Below, in pieces: positions 1 to 11,700 of a DNA stretch of 64,000 nt. The stretch lies in NCBI GenBank assembly GCA_036850595.1, contig CM072162.1, positions 23,589,239 through 23,653,238 of the forward strand, written 5' to 3'. The notes under the pieces were generated by a model that saw only the letters and a list, made by a program, of their open reading frames with translations, made no database searches and was not told where the DNA came from. This DNA is from Rhyacichthys aspro. Lineage: Eukaryota; Chordata; Actinopteri; Gobiiformes; Rhyacichthyidae. How positions within the stretch are numbered: position 1 is the stretch's first letter; every line of letters starts with the position of its first letter. A program made the position numbers and the translations under genes.

Positions 1-539
1 TTTGACATATTATTAAAGTACATATAACAGTGTGAGGACTCAGTGAGAACAGCTCATTAATCACATCTGAACGAGGGTTAATTAAACTGATAACAGTAAA
101 AATGGATTAAACAAAGGCCAAACGGATAAATATTACAAAAACACTAACGAGTCTGAGGCTGGACGTAATTAAAAACAAGGCCAAAGGGTGAAAAACACAA
201 AGACAAGGCTTTGTGATGAACTTTGAACAAAAACGAGGCTCATTAATCAAAACAGAACAACAGCTCCAGGAAAAATAAGACTAAAGGGATTTGAATATTT
301 TTGAGACTAAAACAAAGACTGAGAAAACATCATCAACACTTCTGCAAAAATAATACTTTTAAAACATATATTTAATTATTCACTCTGTTGTTTATTCATA
401 AAGGACAATGTTTCTGAAAGAGTTTTAGTTGGATTTAAAGATGTTTTATTTGGTAAGTCGGCTCTGAATAAAAATAATCATGATACAAACTCATTCCAAA
501 TATCTTTAAGCAGGTTTTACTGATTTGAATCAGTATTCT

Positions 540-780
540 ATGGTTTTATATGGATTGGTATAGAATCCAGTTGGATCCAAACTGGTTTTAGTTGGATTGT
601 AAAATGTCTTGTTGGAATTTGAACTGTTTTTTGTTGGTTGTAGCTGGATTTTTTGATTTCTTGAGTATTAACAGGTTTAGACAGATCCAAACAGGATTTA
701 GATGGATTCAAATATGTTTTTGGTGGATTCTGTTGAAATTAAACAGGATTTAGATGGATTTTGACAGGTCTTATTTGGTG
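540..780 (-). repeat. Degenerate 21-bp minisatellite, reversed
   Basis: GGTTTTAGTTGGATT-like units, the complement of the family seen at 36-59 kb, strongly diverged. Confidence 0.65.
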
Positions 781-1577
781 AACGTGCCCTGAATCAAAAA
801 CCTTCAATGAGTTCCTCTTAAATTTTCAAAACAAGGCTAAAATGAACATATTTACATAAATTATTTATATTTTTATTCCCTTTTCTTCCGTCCTGACTGT
901 GTTTCTCTGAACGAGGCGTGGAATCCCTGTTTCCTCTCGACTGAACAGAAGCTGAGGGTCGGGAGGGTTTTGGGCGAGATGTGAAACACCTCGGAGCAGA
1001 GTCAGACTCAGACCGAGACCGGATCATGAACCGACTCGAGGCCGACGCAGATTCACTCGAGCGACAAGTTTGTTTTGACAGAAGCAGTCGCCACAAAACT
1101 CAGAGAATTCATCTGTTTTTACTCCGAGGCTTTGGGAAAAGCAGAATAATGGTTTAAAACGGACAATCTGGGCGTTTTAAATTTGAAATATTTAGACTCA
1201 ACAGAATTTAAATGCATCTTTTGTGCATATTTATGGAGCAACAGTGATTTTAAAGCCAAATAGGCTCATGTGTTTTAAATTGTATTATTTTTGTCTTTAT
1301 TTAGTCCTGGTTTAGTCCCATAATTATTTGTATCCGCCTACAGTTTGTTTGACGGCACTTCTTTTAAAAACATTCACCGAGTAATGTTCATTCATTTTCT
1401 GAAAGAAAGCCCTGGTGCACTTTTCATTTTTGTATTTAATGTATTTAGTATTTACTTTAGTTGCGTCTTTGTTTAAAGTTTTAAGTTTTGTCTTTTTTCC
1501 GCTCATGTTCCTGCTTCTAGAAATGGAAAAAAGAAAACAGAACTCTGAGCTTATTTAATCCTTGTTTAAATCTGCTA

Positions 1578-1668
1578 TAGTCCTGGTTTAGTCCTGGTTT
1601 AGTCTGGTTTAGTCCTGGTTTAGTCTGGTTTAGTCCTGGTTTAGTCCTGGTTTAGTCCTGGTTTAGTC
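1578..1668 (-). repeat. 11-bp minisatellite, short reversed array
   Basis: About eight units of GGTTTAGTCCT, two of them shortened to GGTTTAGTCT. Confidence 0.88.
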
Positions 1669-1724
1669 TTTTTTTCTCCAGTCACTCTCTCTCCTGTGCG
1701 TCTCGTCTCTGGTTTTTCTCTCTC

Positions 1725-1876
1725 AGTCCTGGTCTAGGTCCTGGTCCTGGTCTAGGTCTAGGTCCTGGTCCTGGTCTGAGTCCTGGTCTGAGTCCTGGTC
1801 TGAGTCCTGGTCCTGGTCTGAGTCCTGGTCCAGGTTTGAGTCCAGGTCCTGGTCCTAATCCTGGTCCTGGTCTGAG
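1725..1876 (-). repeat. CTGGTC-based minisatellite
   Basis: Tandem TCCTGGTCTGAG and TCCTGGTCTAGG units, probably a relative of the 11-bp family. Its Pro/Gly-rich reading frame (GPGLRPG repeats) is a period artefact. Confidence 0.88.
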
Positions 1877-1990
1877 CAGACTGTGACATTTACAGAAGCT
1901 CACGGTCATTAATCAAACTCTGGTGAGAGTCGTTTATTAAATGTCACAGAGAGAATGAGTAAGAGCTGTCGCTGAAGGACCACAGACAGA

Positions 1991-2130
1991 GACCCTCAGG
2001 ACCCCCAGAGACTCTCAGGACTCCCAGAGACTCTCAGAGACCCTCAGAGACCATCTGAGACTCCCAGAGACCATCAGGACCCCCAGAGACTCCCAGAGAC
2101 CCTCAGAGACTCCCAGAGTCCCCCAGAACT
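1991..2130 (+). repeat. CCCAGAGACTCTCAGG minisatellite
   Basis: About ten units of 13-14 bp mixing CCCAGAGACTCT and CTCAGAGACC. Confidence 0.88.
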
Positions 2131-2573
2131 GGTTTAGACCTGGTTTAGTCTTAGATTTGGGTTTAGATTTACTTTCACGTTTGCAGATGATCTGAGACTG
2201 GTTTTAAACTGATGTGGGTGGGTTTTTAATGGTTCAAGTCAGACTTTAACTGGTTTTAAATAAATTCGCAAACGTAAAAATGGATTTAAACTGTTATAAC
2301 CAAATGAATATAGGTTTTGGGAGGTTTATACCAGTCTTGAACAAGGTTTATTTAGATTTAAACTGGATAAAACTTTTAAGTGGGTTCTCTCAGATTTTAA
2401 TATTTTTCTTTGGAAATAAACCTGTTATAACCCGATTTGGACTGGACTGGTTTAGTTTGAGTTTAAATGGATGTAACTGGTTGTTTTACTGGATTGTGAG
2501 GACTTTATATGGGTTCAAAATATATTTAAACTGGTCATAACCAAATAGGGGCTGGTAAAGTCTAAAGCCGTAC

Positions 2574-2791
2574 CTTCATGATGTCGAGCCGCTCCTCGTC
2601 GCAGCGAACGAACACACTGGACGAGGACGACAGCGGCAGAGACGTGGACAGAGTCACGGCCTCCTGAGCCAGACGCCGAGACCGAGCAGCGCTGTTGGTG
2701 TCGCTGGCGTTCTTCACCTGAGACATGTAATGGTAGTTCACTTTGAACATCAGCTTCCCGTCTTCGTCCTCCGACACCATCTCGAACGTGT
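2574..2791 (-). CDS. birc6: birc6 exon 41 in window, just before the UBC domain
   Basis: Acceptor TTTTTTCAG, donor AAG|GTACGG. Encodes TFEMVSEDEDGKLMFKVNYH, RRLAQEAVTLSTSLPLSSSS and VFVRCDEERLDIMK. In the known protein the next exon opens the E2 fold with its catalytic Cys. No such exon is visible to the left in this window. Confidence 0.97.
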
Positions 2792-5700
2792 CTGAAAAAA
2801 CACAACAAAAAGATTGAATTGACAGTATTTATCTGTGTTTTACGTTGTCTCCCTTTTCTCTGTTGATGCTTTTCTTTTTTCAGCTGTTTCTCTGTTAAAA
2901 GACATATTCAGCTGAAAATACACTTTATCTGCAGCTATTAAACTTCCTCCTTTTTGGAGCATGTGATTGTCCAAGGTTTTCTGTTCCTGAATAGAGGTTC
3001 TCATCTATTACAATCCCTTAGAATAAACAGGAGATGGATCAGAAAGACAATTAATTATAAAAAATCAGGTACAGTCTGTTTTCCATCAAGAAGTGCTTTT
3101 AAACTTTATGCTTTGACTGTTTTAAAAGCAAAATACTTCCCTTTATGAAAACACAGAGTAAAGATCCATTTTAAATAAAGCACTAATGTATTTTCTAAAG
3201 TTAGAGCAGGTTCCTTTTGTCTAGAGTTTCCTCGTGGTGTTTGTTCAGGCGTCACTTCTCATCAGATCCGGAGCTGAATCGATGGACTCCGTGGACAGAG
3301 GTGTAATTAATCATGACAGAACGGAGCAGACAGTGATGGACGGAGGATTCAGAGCCGAGGCATTAGGATCAAAACAGAGACAGAGAGGTACAGACGGGTT
3401 TAAAGAGACAGGACCGAAGCATCCAACAACATCTAAATGGACTTTTTAATTAGTTTGTGTTACTCATAAACTACTCTGACATATTATTTTCCTGTAATGC
3501 CTCACTTTGAGTGTGTTATTTTGCTTTTCAGTCTGATATTGACGTGTTTAAAAAATGAAAACAATGGCCGTCCACTAGAGGCGTCACTTGGATTTTACTT
3601 TTGGGTTTAATCCTGTTTTTTTATTGGGCTTTTCTTTGTTTTAGGTTAAGATCCAGGTTTTAGATTTTAATACAATCTAAATATTTTAGGGATCAGTCCT
3701 GGTTTAGTTCTTCTTTTAGTTCTTGAATTTAGTCTTGGTTTATTTATACATAGTTGACACTGCGCTTTAGCTTTTTTTTTTTTTTTTTTTTTCATGGATT
3801 TGGATCAGATTTATTTCCTGAGATCAGTCCTTAAAGATTAGGGACGAGGGGTTAAACTGACACTGGGACCTCAGCTTCAAAATAAAAGACTCTGGAGAAG
3901 AATCACTGAATGAGTTTGACTTTTATCAGACCTGACTCCATAAAAGCAGCTCCTGTCACTCACCGAACTGCAGCTTCTTCATGGCAGCCACGTATTTCTC
4001 CTCCAGAGATCTGAGGATGGACAGAGGTTTGGGACGACTGGAGGCTTTTCTGGACGACTCCACCAGCTTCCTCTCTGAAAAATAAACAAAGACATACGTT
4101 AAAATCAAACTAAAGATGTAAGGACTTATCGGCAAAAGGTGAAATCCAGTTCAGATCATTAAAGTGTCTTTCTGTAAATGCACTTTTAAACAGCGACAAT
4201 CCATTTCTGAGCCTCGTCTCCGTAAAACCATAATTTCCTTGTGGTGTATTGAGCTGCTCTGGTCCAATCAGAGTCCTGGCTGCTCTGATTAAATGATCAC
4301 TCATCTCTGGCTGTGATTATTGGGTTTCACACGACGAGCAACGACGGGCTGCACTCACTCACGAACAGACAGCAACATAATCCCCTTTTTACTTCATTTA
4401 TCGTAAATTAAATTATCTTATTTGACACGTCTGATCTGTGTAAAAAACACTATTATTATTTCTTTTTACACTTGCTGCTATCTTTTCTCTTATTTCAAGT
4501 GTAAGTCACGTTGGTCCCTTTTTGAATTTGCAATATAAATAAAGATTGATTTATTGATTTTCTCCACCTTTTCTTAATTATTTATAAATATTTTTCATCT
4601 GTAGCTCAAAGATTTCATTAGGAACTGTGGTAACACTTTATAATAACTCATGATATTAAGCATCAGTTGAATATTTGTAACAACTTAATTAATCCTTAAT
4701 TCATCATCATTCAAGCATTAATCCAACAATAATCATTATTACGTTATAAACATCGTTATAAATGTTTTAGTCTTAACAAACCCAAGTATAATTAAACAGT
4801 AAATTAGTGTATAGTTTATTAATAAATTGTTAATTACACATCTATTAATGCTTAACTACTGTTTTATTGTGTGAGTTATTATAAAGTGTTTTGTGTTTTT
4901 GATCCTTCCTAAAAATCTTCAGTCTTTTATTTTGAAATGAAAGTTAATAACATGGTCTCTTTATTTGACAATGCACTTTTCTTATTTGTTCGATTTCTAA
5001 GAGTGTAGTGACATAATATGCACATCAGTCTACTTGATGATGCATGCTCTGACGTAAGGTTTATTGAAATATCCTTCGTTTCCTGCGTTTGAGATTGGAT
5101 TTTCACATTTGTCCAGATTAAAGGAGCTCTCTTTGTGCCTCTGTTTGACTAAACCTGACACTTCCGCCTCGTTATTGAACACTCCGATTCATAATTCCTC
5201 CCTCCTCCTCAGTTTCATCGACACAACCCGCTCTCGTCCAATCAGCAGCCTTTCTGTTGTAATTAACCGATTATCCGTCCGTTACTGACTCCGCCGCGTG
5301 ATGAGCGACTCCCCGGGTTTTAATCACACACGTTTCTGTATCGAACGTGACCCGACATCGATCCGGACTCTGTTCTCGTCCGTCTCCTCGTGTTTGTGTC
5401 GACGAGGATCTGTCTCTGACGACTGTAAAATCTGAGCAAACGGACGAGGTGTGTTCTCGATGCAACAGCTTTTAGTTCCACAAAGATAAATGATACAGAC
5501 CTGTCACTGGACTAAACCAGGTCTAAACCAGCTCTAACCCAGAACTAAATCAGGTCTAAACCAGCTCTAACCCAGGACTAAACCAGGACTAAACCAGCTC
5601 TAACCCAGGACTAAACCAGGTCTAAACCAGCTCTAACCCAGGACTAAACCAGGACTAAACCAGGACTAAACCAGGTCTAAACCAGGACTAAACCAGGACT

Positions 5701-8700
5701 AAACCAGGACTAAACCAGGACTAAACCAGGACTAAACCAGGTCTAAACCAGCTCTAACCCAGAACTAAACCAGGACTAAACCAGGACTAAACCAGGTCTA
5801 AACCAGGACTAAACCAGGACTAAACCAGGACTAAACCAGGTCTAAACCAGGTCTAAACCAGGACTAAACCAGGACTAAACCAGGAATAAACCAGGACTAA
5901 ACCAGGTCTAAACCAGGACTAAACCAGGTCTAAACCAGGACTAAACCAGGTCTAAACCAGGACTAAACCAGGACTAAACCAGGTCTAAACCAGGCCTAAA
6001 CCAGGACTAAACCAGGTCTAAAACAGGTCTAAACCAGGACTAAACCAGGTCTAAACCAGCTCTAAACCAGGACTAAACCAGGACTAAACCGGGACTAAAC
6101 TGGGACTAAACTGGGTCTAAACAGGTCTAAACCAGGATTTTGTTAAATAAGGACTCAACACTAGATGGAGCTGCAGGCACCGTCTCCATAGAGACGGCGA
6201 GTGGGCGGAGCCTAATGCCATGTCTCCATGGAGACGGCGAGTGGGCGGAGCCTAATGCCATGTCTCCATGGAGACGGCGAGTGGGCGGAGCCTCACGCCA
6301 ACTTTAAAGCTTTAAAGTTCCGTGGTTTTGTGATGTCATCACAGCTGCATATTGCTTTAGTCGTAAGTTAGTAAACCTCAGACTGAATCAGACAGAGACA
6401 CGAGACATTTACAGGAGAGACACTTATTATTGACATCAAATCCAATTTACATTTTGATTCAATCAATCAGAAGAACAGAATAGAAAAATGGATAGACCCA
6501 CAAGGACCAGATATGTTATTACTGGGACAGGACTCCCCCCGAGCTACGCAATCCACATCCCGCTACGGACTCAGGGTAATGTCGTGGCCCGTTCCAGCAG
6601 AAGAAGAAGCAGAAGTCCTCCGGATCCGTTCTGGGACGACGACTACGAACGGAGTCGCAGACAGCGACGGAGCCAGGTATCTCCTGAACAGGAACCTTCC
6701 TCTTCTCTCCATCTGCTCCAGAGAGTGGACCAGCTCACAGAACTGGTCACTCGTATGGAGACCACCTTGGCTGAGAACAAATCAAGCCAAGATCAGAAGG
6801 TACGTGAGCTGGAGGCTGTCATTAAGACACAAAATGACACAATTGTCCAGCTGCGTGACCACAGTTGCCGCCTGGAGGAGATGTTTTTGAATCTCAAAAC
6901 TTACGTGGATGGAAGTCTCCAGCAATTCCACAGAGCCACCGGAAAAGAGTTTGAAAAAGTCAACGAGCGGCAGAAAATGCAGGCTGCACGTGTTGAACAG
7001 ATGGAGCTGGAGGTGGGTAGAAGCATCCAAACTCAGGAGCAGGAGATTAACACCATGTATGACAGAGTGAAGCAGCTGGAGACACAGGAGCGTCATTTGG
7101 ACGTGACATTGTCTGAACAAGACAAAACTCTGAGCGAGCTCCAGACAAAAGTCCGAGCTCAGGTGAATCCAGCAAATCACCTTGTTCAAGACGTGAGAGA
7201 CATCAGAGACAAGTGTGAGAAGACATCAAAGACGGTCACAGAAAACCATCGTGACATTAAGAAACTAGACCAGGATATAGAGATGATTGTGTGCCGTCTC
7301 TATGAAGCATTTCCTGGCACCTTCCGTGGTCCAGAAGAACAACAGGCTTCCACAAGTACCAACAATGCCACGTCCAACGCACCTTCAAAGTGTGAGAAGG
7401 AGAAGACAGAGAGGAAAATGTATTTCCACTGTTCTGTGGAGGAATACCAACTCCCCGAAGGATTCGTACTCCCTCAGTAAGACCAGGACGAGAAGGAGCG
7501 GCAACAAACTGACGTAAAGCAACTCAAAGAAAAGTGGTTCTTCTTTCGGTTTCAGGCAAAACTGGTAACTTTCCTGGAGTGGCCTTGAACTCACTTTGAG
7601 GCTGGATTTAAGGGCAAAAAGTTTCCCAGTGTTGCTTTAACTTGAAGTCCATGTGTTTGGCCGGAGACCATCAGTGATTTAAACAAGGAGCACAGGCCGT
7701 TAAAGTGTGAGATTTGGTCTGAGTGTGGTGGTTGTGGAGAGCTGTGGACTAGCGCTAATCCAGGTGTATCTTCTCAGTTTGGTAACGCTCAACTGAGAAG
7801 ATACACTGAGAACTAGCTCTAACACAGCTCTCCACAACAACCAAGCTCAGACCACTTCAGAAATCTCACTCTTTAACGCTCTGCGCTCTTTGTTTAAATC
7901 ACCGATTGTCTTCAGTCGAAACACGTGGACTTCATTTAAGTCTGAAATCGAAAGGAGAACTACTCACTGACCTGAGACCAGTGATGCCATTATTATAAAC
8001 ACAACTTTCATAAACACAACCTTTGCCAGCTTGAGTCATGTGACCTATATTCAGGTTTAAAGAAGTGTGAGTAATAGCTACAAGTGATTGAAATTACTCC
8101 AATAAAATAAATCAAAACATCAATAATCTTGAAATGTATTGATTGATTTGTAATGATCTATGTTTATATCAGTGATGGTCTCTGCTGTAACTCTGTATTT
8201 GTGATCAATCTGGTGCTTTTAATAAACTGATCCTGCTGCAACAGAACTGTATCATATATTAATATGAATGATCTGTATTTATGCAAACATCAGGATTTAG
8301 AAATGGATCAAAGTTGATTTGAGTCAATTTCTCATTTTTGTTTAAATAAATCAATAAAATTGAAATCAATAATTGTTTAAGTCTTATTAATGTATTTAAA
8401 GAGAAAGTGTTCACAGTTTTCTTCTGAATCAAGAAACAAATCGTCCAATCAGAGAGCTCCGTCAGGTTCAGGAGAGAGTCCAGGTAAAACCTGCCACAGA
8501 CCGGGTTGGGTCCAGGTAAAACCTGCCACAGACCGGGTTGGGTCCAGGTAAAACCTGCCACAGACCGGGTTGGGTCCGGGTAAAACCTGCCCAGACCGGG
8601 TTGGGTCCCGGGTAAACCTGCCACAGACCGGGTTGGGTCCAGGTCCAAAACCAGGCTCAAACCAGGTCTAAACCAGGTCTAAACCAGGACTAAACCAGGT

Positions 8701-11700
8701 CTAAACCAGGACTAAACCAGGTCTAAACCAGGTCTAAACCAGGACTAAACCAGGTCTAAACCAGGTCTAAACCAGGTCTAAACCAGGTCTAAAACAGGTC
8801 TAAACCAGGACTAAACTAGGTCTAAACCAGGTCTAAACCAGGACTTAACTAGGTCTAAACCGGGTCTAAACCAGGACTTAACTAGGTCTAAACCAGGTCT
8901 AAACCAGGTCTAAAACAGGTCTAAACCTGGTCTAAACCAGGTCTAAACCAGGTCTAAACCAGGTCTAAACCAGGACTAAACCAGGTCTAAACCAGGACTA
9001 AACCAGGTCTAAACCAGGTCTAAACCAGGACTAAACCAGGTCTAAACCAGGTCTAAACCAGGACTAAACCAGGTCTAAACCAGGACTAAACCAGGTCTAA
9101 ACCAGGTCTAAACCAGGTCTAAACCAGGTCTAAACCAGGTCTAAACCAGGACTAAACCAGGACTAAAACCAGGTCTAAACCAGGTCTAAACCAGGTCTAA
9201 ACCAGGACTAAACCAGGTCTAAACCAGGACTAAACCAGGACTAAACCAGGTCTAAACCAGGTCTAAACCAGGTCTAAACCAGGTCTATACCAGGTCTAAA
9301 CCTGGTCTAAACCAGGACTAAACGAGGACTAAACCAGGTCTAAACCAGGACTAAACCAGGACTAAACCAGGACTAAACCAGGACTAAACCAGGTCTAAAC
9401 CAGGTCTAAACCAGGACTAAACCAGGTCTAAACCAGGTCTAAACCAGGACTAAACCAGGACTAAACCAGGTCTAAACCAGGTCTAAACCAGGTCTAAACC
9501 AGGTCTAAACCAGGACTAAACCAGGACTAAACCAGGACTAAACCAGGTCTAAACCAGGTCTAAACCAGGTCTAAACCAGGACTAAACCAGGTCTAAACCA
9601 GGACTAAACCAGGTCTAAACCAGGACTAAACCAGGTCTAAACCAGGTCTAAACCAGGACTAAACCAGGTCTAAACCAGGACTAAACCAGGTCTAAACCAG
9701 GACTAAACCAGGTCTAAACCAGGTCTAAACCAGGACTAAACCAGGACTAAACCAGGTCTAAACCAGGACTAAACCAGGACTAAACCAGGTCTAAACCAGG
9801 TCTAAACAGGACTAAACCAGGACTAAACCAGGTCTAAACCAGGACTAAACCAGGTCTAAACCAGGTCTAAACCAGGTCTAAACCAGGTCTAAACCAGGTC
9901 TAATTCAGGACTAAACCAGGTCTAAACCAGGTCTAAACCAGGTCTAAACCAGGTCTAAACCAGGTCTAAATCAGGTCTAAACCAGGACTAAACCAGGACT
10001 AAATCAGGTCTAAACCTGGACCAAACCAGGACTAAACCAGGACTAAACCAGGTCTAAAACAGGTCTAAACCAGGACTAAACCAGGACTAAACCAGTTCTA
10101 AACCAGGTCTAAACCAGGTCTAAAACCAGGCCTAAAAACCAGGTCTAAACCAGGCCTAATTCAGGACTAAACCAGGTCTAAACCGTGGGTCTAAACCAGG
10201 TCTAAAACCAGGACTAAACCAGGCTCTCAACCAGGTCTAAACCAGGACTAAACCAGGACTAAACCACTTCTAAAAACCGTGACTCAAACCAGGACTAAAC
10301 CAGGACTAAACCAGGTCTAAAACAGGTCTAAACCAGGACTAAACCAGGACTAAACCAGGTCTAAACCAGGTCTAAACCAGGTCTAAACCAGGTCTAAACC
10401 AGGACTAAACCAGGTCTAAACCAGGACTAAACCAGTTCTAAACCAGGTCTAAACCAGGCCTAAACCAGGCCTAAACCAGGTCTAAAACAGGTCTAAACCA
10501 GGACTAAAGCAGGTCTAAAGCAGGTCTAAACCAGGACTAAACCAGGTTTAAACCAGATTTAAACCAGGTCTAAACCAGGTCTAAACCAGGTCTAAACCAG
10601 GTGTAAACCAGGACTAAACCAGGTTTAAACCAGATTTAAACCAGGTCTAAACCAGGACTAAACCAGGTCTAAACCAGGTCTAAACCAGGACTAAACCAGG
10701 TCTAAACCAGGTCTAAACCAGGACTAAACCAGGACTAAACCAGGTCTAAACCAGGCTAAACCAGGACTAAACCAGGTTCTAAACCAAGTACTAAACCAGG
10801 ACTAAAACCAGGTCCAAAACAGGTCTAAACCAGGACCAAACCAGGACTAAACCAGGACTAAACCAGGTTCTAAACCAGGTCTAAACCAGTTCCAAACCAG
10901 GACTAAACCAGGCTCTAAACCAGGACTAAACCAGGATCCAAACCATGTCTCAAACCAGGTCTAAACCAGGACTAAACCAGGGCTTAAACCAGGACTAAAC
11001 TATTTAAACCAGGTCTAAACCAGGTCTAAACCAGGACCAAACCAGGATTTTGTTAAATACAACACTGAGATGGAGCTGCAGTGGGCGGAGTCTTATATCC
11101 ATGTCTCCATGGAGAGACTTTGGTTAATTTCGGCGAGTGGCGGATTGCCTACGTTATGTCTCCATGGAGACGGCGAGTGGGCTGAGCCTAATGCCATGTC
11201 CTATGGAGACCGGTGAGTGGGCGTGAGCCTCACGCCAACTTTAAAGCTTTAAAGTTCCGTGGTTTTGTGATGTCATCACAGCTGCATATTGCTTTAGTCG
11301 TAAGTTAGTAAACCTCAGACTGAATCAGACAGAGACACGAGACATTTACAGGAGAGACACTTATTATTGACATCAAATCCAATTTACATTTTGATTCAAT
11401 CAATCAGAAGAACAGAATAGAAAAATGGATAGACCCACAAGGACCAGATATGTTATTACTGGGACAGGACTCCCCCCGAGCTACGCAATCCACATCCCGC
11501 TACGGACTCAGGGTAATGTCGTGGCCCGTTCCAGCAGAAGAAGAAGCAGAAGTCCTCCGGATCCGTTCTGGGACGACGACTACGAACGGAGTCGCAGACA
11601 GCGACGGAGCCAGGTATCTCCTGAACAGGAACCTTCCTCTTCTCTCCATCTGCTCCAGAGAGTGGACCAGCTCACAGAACTGGTCACTCGTATGGAGACC

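Larger units (their letters stand above)
1..2573 (-). other. birc6 intron (left edge), no exon seen
   Basis: Between exon 41 and the first UBC exon, which is off window. Contains short arrays at 540-780, 1578-1668, 1725-1876 and 1991-2130. A CpG-richer patch at about 890-1100 has no recognisable product. Degenerate GGTTTTAAACTG-type repeats fill 2180-2540. Confidence 0.8.
2792..3963 (-). other. birc6 intron between exons 40 and 41
   Basis: Holds dispersed repeat copy 1 and the poly(T). The rest is AT-rich with no coding signal. Confidence 0.85.

Noticed and set aside
818..1096. 92-codon minus frame rich in Ser and Arg
   Set aside because: It resembles neither the birc6 UBC domain expected next nor any family I know. 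The frame is likely chance in a CpG-richer patch.
1682..1909. Collagen-like GPGLRPG frame
   Set aside because: It is a translation of the CTGGTC minisatellite.
6513..7594. Other frames overlapping the 330-codon gene (for example 6782-7189 minus)
   Set aside because: They are shadows of the coiled-coil gene. The 330-codon frame has the best start context and a coherent heptad pattern.
8259..8660. Minus-strand frame over the 32-bp repeats (also at 13196 and 18177)
   Set aside because: It comes from the repeat period and changes with copy number between units.
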